Part shown: one piece after another, positions 56,741-64,000 of the stretch
Layout: each line of letters begins with the position of its first letter
Position numbering within the stretch: position 1 is the first letter of the stretch
DNA from: Ephydatia muelleri
Lineage: Eukaryota > Porifera > Demospongiae > Spongillida > Spongillidae
Direction of reading: 5' to 3'
Length of the DNA: 64,000 bases
NCBI GenBank assembly: GCA_013339895.1
Contig: JABACO010000018.1
Span: 4,259,911-4,323,910, forward strand
The notes under the pieces: generated by a model
The model's database searches: none
What the model saw: the letters and a program-made list of their open reading frames with translations, nothing else
Told to the model about the DNA's origin: nothing
Position numbers and translations under genes: made by a program

Positions 56741-57263
56741 ATGTCAGGTACGCAAACCAGATTGATGCCATCAAGTAAAGGAAGTGGTAAAGAGGGGAAA
56801 AGAGGTGAACGAGATGTATATTATAAAGCGCCTCATGTGTAGGTCAGATACCGGTATTTCAAGAAGGAAAACTATTGGTTCTAAAAGAAGAGACTTGTAA
56901 TGGAATGAAAGCGTTAGCCTTTAATTTCGCAACTGCACAATGCATCACAGGGAAAAGTTCGCATTCCCAAGTTGGATTTGATCCACAATCCTGGTGGAAG
57001 GCTTAAATCAACTTGGGCATTTTGATGTGGTTTGTGTTGTGTCTACTGTGATTGCTTATCAATTGGGATTTGGATCAAAACCCAGTGTTGGGAACTCGAA
57101 ATTTTCCTGTGCATATGGATGACTTGGTTGGCCTAGCTCGAGATACCAGCAGCACGCGCATTCAACATGAAATGGTCAATCCATTTTAGGTGCAGCATTG
57201 TACCCATGGTGGTCATTGGAAGGTCTCCTCCTTCCCCGTGCACCAATGCAAACATTGCTCAGC

Positions 57264-57297
<34 letters not shown>

Positions 57298-57357
57298 TGT
57301 GTGTGTTTGTGTGTGTGTGTTTGTGTTTGTGTGTGTGTGTGTTTGTGTGTGTGTGTT

Positions 57358-57390
<33 letters not shown>

Positions 57391-59982
57391 GAGCGGGGCG
57401 GTGCATGTGTGTGTGTGCAGCGTTATAGCAGTATATCATGTGATGTATGTTCTCACATGTCAGGTACATAACGCTTCTTGAGTACCTGCCTTGCCTTTAA
57501 CAGATTGATGTCATTAGTGTAGTTAAGAGTGTAAGGGAAGGGATGACAACCATGGGATCCTCTTGTACTAATAGTACTTTGTTTCTTTAATTAAAAGGTG
57601 AACAAGAATATTATATACTTGTGAGGGATCGAAAAGTGGAAACTGCTCCTTGGTCTATTCCTGGTGTGTATACTAAGAAGAGAGAGATTGAGGTTTCAAG
57701 AGGGGAGCTGCTCATTCGGAAAGGAGACTTGTTATTTGTTAATGGAAACGAAAGTGCCGCTTTTGAATTTAACACTGAACACCAAGACGTTGCACCCCTT
57801 AACGATATACAGTATAACCTTCTGAAAGCAATCCCAACAGCTAAGGGGCGTTTTACTTGTTTTTGTGACTGATGGCTGGATGGACTGGGGTTGGTGATGT
57901 GAAGAAAGGTGATGAGGTCTACATACGTGTGATAAAAGATGGCATGAGTGTTGTTCTACTGCTGTCGTCCACTGTATTGGAACCATAACTGGAGAACATC
58001 CCGGGACAATGTTTGGAGTGGAAATAACTGTGAGTTGAGTATTTTCATCAGTTGGCATTGTGAGAGACCAGAGCTCTCTCTTATGTCATAAGTTTGCACG
58101 GGGTCATTACGTATCGAACTCCTGTCGAACTCATGAATGGAACATTCAGTAGGCTTGTCTGTGTATATAATGGTGGGAATTGTGTATATTCGGGGGGGGG
58201 GGGGGGGGGGGGGGGGGTCTGGTGACGGGATTAAGTGGCTAGCAGGTGGCAGAGCAGCTTGGCGATAGCGGGGGGGCGAGCAAGCTGTAGCTAGTTCGGT
58301 CCGTTACAGGCATGCACATGGAGGCAACAACAAAGTGTATAACGAAAGATTAAAACGATACTTTTGCATCAGAGTAGAGTTGTTCCAACATAAATTTCAC
58401 TGTCTTTTCTAACACTACCTCATAAACACTTGTGTATGAAATGTACTCACTATACATGTACAGTAGCTGATGAAGTTTTTATATCATTGTGAGTGGTCAG
58501 TGATGTCGTGGGATGTTGGTGACCCTATTAGAATAGAACTATTGTGGTTGTGTACATAGATGTGTGTAGCCCATCACTGAATATAGATGATCAATTATAA
58601 CCTGTGTGTAGATTGCTATATAAAGACCTGCATTGTTCTGTAAGGGGTGGATGTGTGAAGGTTATTAAAGTGGTTAGTGTGCTGGTTGCTCTGGTAAGTT
58701 GACTTGGTGTGCCTCACGGGTGGAGATCATAGACCAGTAGTCCTTCACAATCTTATGACATATAAAAACAGAAAGAAGCTGGGTTTTTTCCTTTGATTCT
58801 TGAGGTGATTTGGACAAGACAAACTTGTTGTATGCATGTAAGTCCTTTAGAACTCTGGTGAAAATCTAATTTACTACTCTAACGACTAATAAAAAACAAG
58901 AAACTGTACAATGTGATGTTTGTGTAGACCTTCCTCAGCAAAACAAATATCTACATGTATGAACTTTACAATACATCATCCTCGCATAGGGGGTAGCTCC
59001 AGATATGTTCCTTGAATTAATCATTTGATCTCATGTGAAGACTCAATGTTTTCTACAGCATAGCGCTCACTTTGACGAAACATTTCAGAATCCCAAAGAT
59101 ATTGTGTCTTCAATTTCTGCTCAAAAAATCAAAAGGGAAATTAGCAGAACTCCGAATAGCAGAAGGCTGAATATGTTGGTGTTGCCCTTAATGGATGGGT
59201 TTAGATATGCTGGAAGACAACCACCTGGGCCTATTTGTCATAGAATGTATTGGCTTCTTCTCAGCTGTGCAAGATTTTTTCTTCTGTCGATAATTTTTCT
59301 TCTTCTGCTTATGGAGTTTTCCCCTCGAGGATATTGTGGTCCTTCCCCTCTAAATATCCATATGCTTAGACCCTGCCAGACACTACCACTTTGTTCTGAT
59401 GTTTGTTAGTTATGCTTGAATCTATGTGCACTGTCTGTGAGTGTTGTGTGTTGTAATTGACATGGTAACCAATGTTTGGTTCACTGAAATGGGTGGGATT
59501 GTGTGATACTTAATAAGAGAGCCAACAACAACCTCAACATAGTAATGAATATGTTTCCACAGGACTCCAGATGTTATGGATGTGGTACTTCTGATGGAAC
59601 ATTTAATAAAATCAGATACTTCACCTGTCCAGACAACAATGGTCTATTTTTGTCATTGGCTTCAGTAACCAAGCAACCAGATTGGTTGAAGCTAGAGTAC
59701 CATCCAAACAGGGCCTGGATTCCAGAAGCAATAGAAAGGATAACAATATTGCTGCCATTCCAGCAAAAAGAAGTACCAAAGAACCACCTCAGGCATCAGC
59801 ATCACAAAACATGGAGGCTAAAACTGCTAACATTGACACTCATCCATTACCTCATGGAACAAGAGTGATGATAATGACAAAGGATGGGAGGAAAGTGAAC
59901 GGGACAGTCAGGTGGGCCGGAGAGCTTCCACTAGAAGGTGAAGACCCAAAGACGAGGATACCAGTATGTGGTCTAGAAACAG
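56741..59982 (+). CDS. CYLD: CYLD-like protein, N-terminal region and CAP-Gly domains (partial)
   Basis: CYLD is a CAP-Gly deubiquitinase that trims K63- and M1-linked ubiquitin chains in NF-kB signalling. Exon 1 (56741-56804) reads MSGTQTRLMPSSKGSGKEGK. Exon 2 (from about 57600) reads GEQEYYILVRDRKVETAPWS and GDLLFVNGNESAAFEFN, like the CYLD N-terminus. CAP-Gly 1 is split: CIGTITGEHPGTMFGVEIT (about 57970-58029), then CGTSDGTFNKIRYFTCPDNN (from 59563). A further CAP-Gly start follows (RVMIMTKDGRKVNGTVRWAG, about 59870-59982). Frames change without introns at about 57940 and 59690, so the allele or assembly carries indels, or the copy is decaying. The catalytic USP domain is not seen on this strand before the gap. 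Confidence 0.72.
57268..57400 (+). repeat. (TG)n with TTTG interruptions, CYLD intron 1
   Basis: TG microsatellite of about 130 bp. CV-rich ORFs are artefacts. Confidence 0.95.
58030..59562. other. CYLD-like intron with poly(G)
   Basis: A G run of about 24 bases lies at 58193-58217. An ORF at 59035-59409 includes a coding-like piece (FDETFQNPKDIVSSISAQKI) after a TTCTACAG acceptor-like site. I cannot assign it. Confidence 0.45.
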
Positions 59983-61742
59983 TAAGTTATCTTGTGACAT
60001 TGTTGTAATTATGATTGGCTTTGCATTAATTCTCTATGCATGTATTTAGAATAGTTGCACTCAGTAATAAAGCTAGTGGCGTGGCATTTTTCCATCAGGA
60101 CAGCTCTATACAGGATTGGCTCCGAGGGTGTGGTTGTGATCAAGGATTTAAATCATTGCATTCTCAACTTGAACATTACCCATCAAAGACATGACACATG
60201 GTTTTGTATGTACATACAACATGCACTCTGTTCAACTGTGCTGTTCAGTGGTGCATTAGGTCAACACATGATCCTCCTCCTTAGGATCCAATGTACATAT
60301 ACATGTGTTAACTTTAGATCCTCATTCTTGTTTCCTTCCTTTTACACCACCATTGCATCCAATCCTATATCTCACCAAATGTAAATTTGTTGCTTCAGAT
60401 GCTGTGTTTTTCCTGCAACCACTGAATGCTCAAAACATCTACATAATTCAACATCTGCATGGAAAGAAGATGAATCATCCATGTTTATATTTAATAGTAC
60501 TGCTTGAGTTTGCATACCATAATGCTTGGCATTAAAACAAAACTACATGTATACTCTATACACACCTCAGCACACACCTCAATACACACCTCAACACACA
60601 CCTCCACACATACCTCCACACACACCTCAACACACACCTCAACACACCTCCACACACCTCCACACATCCCCACACACCTCCATGCACACACCTCAACACT
60701 CAAACACACACACTGTGTGCAACAGCGAACCCTGTAAAACTGCAATTAATACATGCCCCCCATGGGCACCTGTCGTAAAAAAAATGTATACTGAATCGGA
60801 AATTGGAAGAGGAGCTTCATAATACTCTGGAAAGTTTCTCCAACAATTTTTTCCCCAGTGGTCCACCCATTGACAAAATGGAAAATTACTACCAGTCCAA
60901 TTATGAACTATATAGCATGCTAGTGTCAGCTCTTATGTACACAATCAGTACAATAATAATGAGGTGTGTGGATTTTGCGGACCTGTGTGGGGAGATGTGT
61001 TGAAGTGTGTTGAGTGTGTGTGAGTTGTGGGGGTGTGGAGGTGGTGGTGGAGCTGTGTGTTGAGTGTTTTGAGTGTGTGGAGGTGGTGGAGGTGTGTTGT
61101 GGCTCTTTTAGCAGAGTATAAATGGTTAGGCTGTATCACAAAACAACTAACTAAAAATTATTAATGGGAATAAATCAATAATAAGGGTGCTGCAACCCAG
61201 CCATTTAGCCCATCAAAGCTTTTGCACCTCCACTGCCTCTGCAAAATGTGTCCTACCCTAGATCAAGCAAGGTGGACCATCACCACCTAGCACGTCCCAC
61301 TTTGTGAGCTATGCAAAGTTGGTAATATGACCTTGAACTTGGAGCAAGAGTCAAGAACAGATGATAGAAGTAACACATCACCCTGAATCATGCTGAATGT
61401 TAGCCTGGCACAAAAATGGGCTCATTAGTAAAGCTTGCCAAATGCTCTGCTCCTCCTAGATTGCTGATAACACCACAGCCACCTGAACAGTACATCAGTT
61501 CAAGAATCCTTTTGCTCCTGTTTCCACTCCCCTATTGTCAACAATGCCCCATTGTACTCATATTCTACATGTACATGTCTTATAAAAAATATTTATCGTG
61601 GGTCGTCAAGTAGTTAATGTTAAGTGACCCCACTGGTGACAAGTTCTTTGATATAGTTTAACTTCATCCAACAGAACCTAACTGGGTTGACAGTACTCCT
61701 CCACCAGTTGGATTGAGCACTTAAAAAACCAGCAAATTGCAT
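59983..61742. other. Sequence up to the gap, with a 12-bp CACACCTCAACA repeat
   Basis: A CACACCTCAACA-type array spans about 60555-60700. Two coding-like fragments, LEEELHNTLESFSNNFFPSG (about 60800) and PIKAFAPPLPLQNVSYPRSS (about 61205), could be linker exons of the CYLD-like gene, but this is unproven. Confidence 0.4.
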
Positions 61743-62742
61743 NNNNNNNNNNNNNNNNNNNNNNNNNNNNNNNNNNNNNNNNNNNNNNNNNNNNNNNNNN
61801 NNNNNNNNNNNNNNNNNNNNNNNNNNNNNNNNNNNNNNNNNNNNNNNNNNNNNNNNNNNNNNNNNNNNNNNNNNNNNNNNNNNNNNNNNNNNNNNNNNNN
61901 NNNNNNNNNNNNNNNNNNNNNNNNNNNNNNNNNNNNNNNNNNNNNNNNNNNNNNNNNNNNNNNNNNNNNNNNNNNNNNNNNNNNNNNNNNNNNNNNNNNN
62001 NNNNNNNNNNNNNNNNNNNNNNNNNNNNNNNNNNNNNNNNNNNNNNNNNNNNNNNNNNNNNNNNNNNNNNNNNNNNNNNNNNNNNNNNNNNNNNNNNNNN
62101 NNNNNNNNNNNNNNNNNNNNNNNNNNNNNNNNNNNNNNNNNNNNNNNNNNNNNNNNNNNNNNNNNNNNNNNNNNNNNNNNNNNNNNNNNNNNNNNNNNNN
62201 NNNNNNNNNNNNNNNNNNNNNNNNNNNNNNNNNNNNNNNNNNNNNNNNNNNNNNNNNNNNNNNNNNNNNNNNNNNNNNNNNNNNNNNNNNNNNNNNNNNN
62301 NNNNNNNNNNNNNNNNNNNNNNNNNNNNNNNNNNNNNNNNNNNNNNNNNNNNNNNNNNNNNNNNNNNNNNNNNNNNNNNNNNNNNNNNNNNNNNNNNNNN
62401 NNNNNNNNNNNNNNNNNNNNNNNNNNNNNNNNNNNNNNNNNNNNNNNNNNNNNNNNNNNNNNNNNNNNNNNNNNNNNNNNNNNNNNNNNNNNNNNNNNNN
62501 NNNNNNNNNNNNNNNNNNNNNNNNNNNNNNNNNNNNNNNNNNNNNNNNNNNNNNNNNNNNNNNNNNNNNNNNNNNNNNNNNNNNNNNNNNNNNNNNNNNN
62601 NNNNNNNNNNNNNNNNNNNNNNNNNNNNNNNNNNNNNNNNNNNNNNNNNNNNNNNNNNNNNNNNNNNNNNNNNNNNNNNNNNNNNNNNNNNNNNNNNNNN
62701 NNNNNNNNNNNNNNNNNNNNNNNNNNNNNNNNNNNNNNNNNN
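61743..62742. other. Assembly gap, 1000 N
   Basis: Exactly 1000 undetermined bases, a conventional scaffold-gap size. The order and orientation of the sequences on its two sides are therefore inferred by the assembler. Confidence 1.
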
Positions 62743-63300
62743 TCCCCCAGACCCCCCTAGCTGCGTTTGTGTAGTCCCTAAATAATGCATGGTCCGCTAA
62801 TGAGCACCTCCCCAGATAAACGTCTGGCTACGGGCCTGAGGTATACCATCAGGGATTTACCAAACTCAATGGCTGTCTTGTCTAGCTCTGTTTCTTATTT
62901 GCCTGTGTGATCTGGATTTTAAACAAGGGACCCATTCTAGGCAGTTTAGTGACCTCTTCAGCATTGGTGAAAGAACCCTGGATTGCCTTAGCTGTTCAAG
63001 AAGTGACAATCTTTCCTCTCCTGCATCAGAGCTACTTCTCGTTTTTGTGTCTGCATCCTCTTTGAACTTCTCTATCTGTTTTTTTCCCCTCCAGTTCCCT
63101 CTTGCCAAGAGAGAACTGTGGAGTGGAACAAAAAACAGATAGATAAGTTAAAGAGGATGCAGACATATTTGGTCTTAAGAGGTCAAGATGTTTACTTAAA
63201 ATAATGCACAATAACATGTGTAAAATTATAAACAGCAAATTCATAACTGTACATGCTAATTGTATGTTGCTGAAATGTTTAGTTGAAATCCAAATAAAAC
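62743..63300. repeat. Right contig start with 40-bp inverted repeat
   Basis: GTGTCTGCATCCTCTTTGAA, then CTTCTCTATCTGTTTTTTT (63046-63086), is inverted at 63128-63167. The loop is about 41 bp and the hairpin arms about 40 bp. A minus-strand ORF (62866-63108) crosses one arm; I do not recognise it. Confidence 0.7.
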
Positions 63301-64000
63301 GTAACATATTTTTGCATGTTCTCAGCTTTAAAAAATGTGTGCCTCACAAAAGTCTCACACACCATCAGTACATCCAGCCATTGGTGTTTCCTACAAGGTC
63401 AAACACATTCATATGGTACGCAAACGAAGGTCAGTAACAAACAGTATTTAATTTTTTCATATGACAAATCAGTTTTTTTGTACTGGCTCTGCATAAAGTA
63501 GGAACCCAAAAAATCATTAAAAATAACTAACATAATGAGATGTCAAACCAGCAATAAAGGGACTTGATAACCAAGTTCAATATACAGATCTCTACAACAA
63601 ACTGCTGAGTTAAATGACTGCACATTTCCTTCTTTCCCTCCCTCCACCCCACTAACGAAAGAATTAAGCCCTGATTTTGTATTTCTTTCCCAACCCTACT
63701 TTTGGATCAGATTGAGAAGTGTAGAATATGTTACATTGGCTAGGAGATTAATTAATTATATGCATACAAGGTCACACTTACCAGTTCCACCCCAGCTATA
63801 TATCCATTTACTTGTGGTATTGTCCCAATCCATCTAATGGTTCCATACATTGGAGGATTGCTGTTAGAAATGACAACAGCAGATCCAATTCCTACATGAT
63901 GTAGAGTAGCCCAGTAACCTTGAGCTAGTACATCAACTGATGGTTGATGACTGCCAATCTCTGGTACAGAATCTTGGGGTGATGCTGCCTTTTCATTTTG
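63300..64000 (-). CDS. CYLD: CYLD-like CAP-Gly domain on the minus strand, partial, runs off the window
   Basis: Exon at 64000-63782 (continues beyond the window) encodes PSVDVLAQGYWATLHHVGIG, then SAVVISNSNPPMYGTIRWIG and QVNGYIAGVEL, ending at a GTAAGT donor. Human CYLD CAP-Gly 3 has the matching NPPFYGVIRWIG...LAGLEL. The next exon (63390 to about 63308) reads ETPMAGCTDGVCETFVRHTF, matching CAGCTDGTF... of CYLD; its second half has diverged from the usual RYF.C pattern. The catalytic USP exons would lie downstream, toward or beyond the gap. Confidence 0.75.

Noticed and set aside
61678-62790. 345- and 370-codon ORFs made of unknown residues
   Set aside because: They span the 1000-N assembly gap.

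Overview
The window looks like nuclear DNA of a marine or early-branching animal, probably a sponge. The reasons are three conserved eukaryotic genes with many GT-AG introns (several only 50-60 nt), abundant TG/CA microsatellites and minisatellites, and DNA transposons of EnSpm-like, P-like and probable Kolobok-like type. The species cannot be fixed from sequence alone. Nothing prokaryotic (operons, ribosome binding sites, CRISPR) is present.

Left part (1-11 kb): a complete-looking EnSpm-like DNA transposon (1018-8373) has 18-bp perfect terminal inverted repeats, a TTA target duplication and subterminal repeat arrays. It carries two divergent genes: a 968-codon multi-exon transposase on + and a BEN-domain protein on -. 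A smaller inverted-repeat element (9412-10832) and MITEs follow.

Middle (11.9-32.7 kb): DPH2, a diphthamide-synthesis subunit, lies on the minus strand. At least 13 short exons are spread over about 21 kb. Its introns hold a decayed P-like transposase (19.9-22.2 kb), a broken transposase-like gene (23.7-27.8 kb) interrupted by an 817-bp palindrome, and a stray copy of the first exon of the neighbouring formin gene.

Right part (33.3-56.1 kb): a FHOD-type formin on + starts 561 bp from DPH2, head to head. Its exons give the N-terminal GBD/FH3 region, a run of short phase-1 exons, a very large Ser/Thr-rich repeat exon, a charged repeat exon, FH1, FH2 and a short basic tail. Several introns contain minisatellites close to splice acceptors.

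End (56.7-64 kb): CYLD-like exons (N-terminal region and CAP-Gly domains) occur on +. Beyond a 1000-N assembly gap, the third CAP-Gly of a CYLD-like protein lies on -. This is either a tail-to-tail paralogue or one gene split by an inverted contig. The three host genes have unrelated known roles (translation-factor modification, actin assembly, deubiquitination); no pathway links them.
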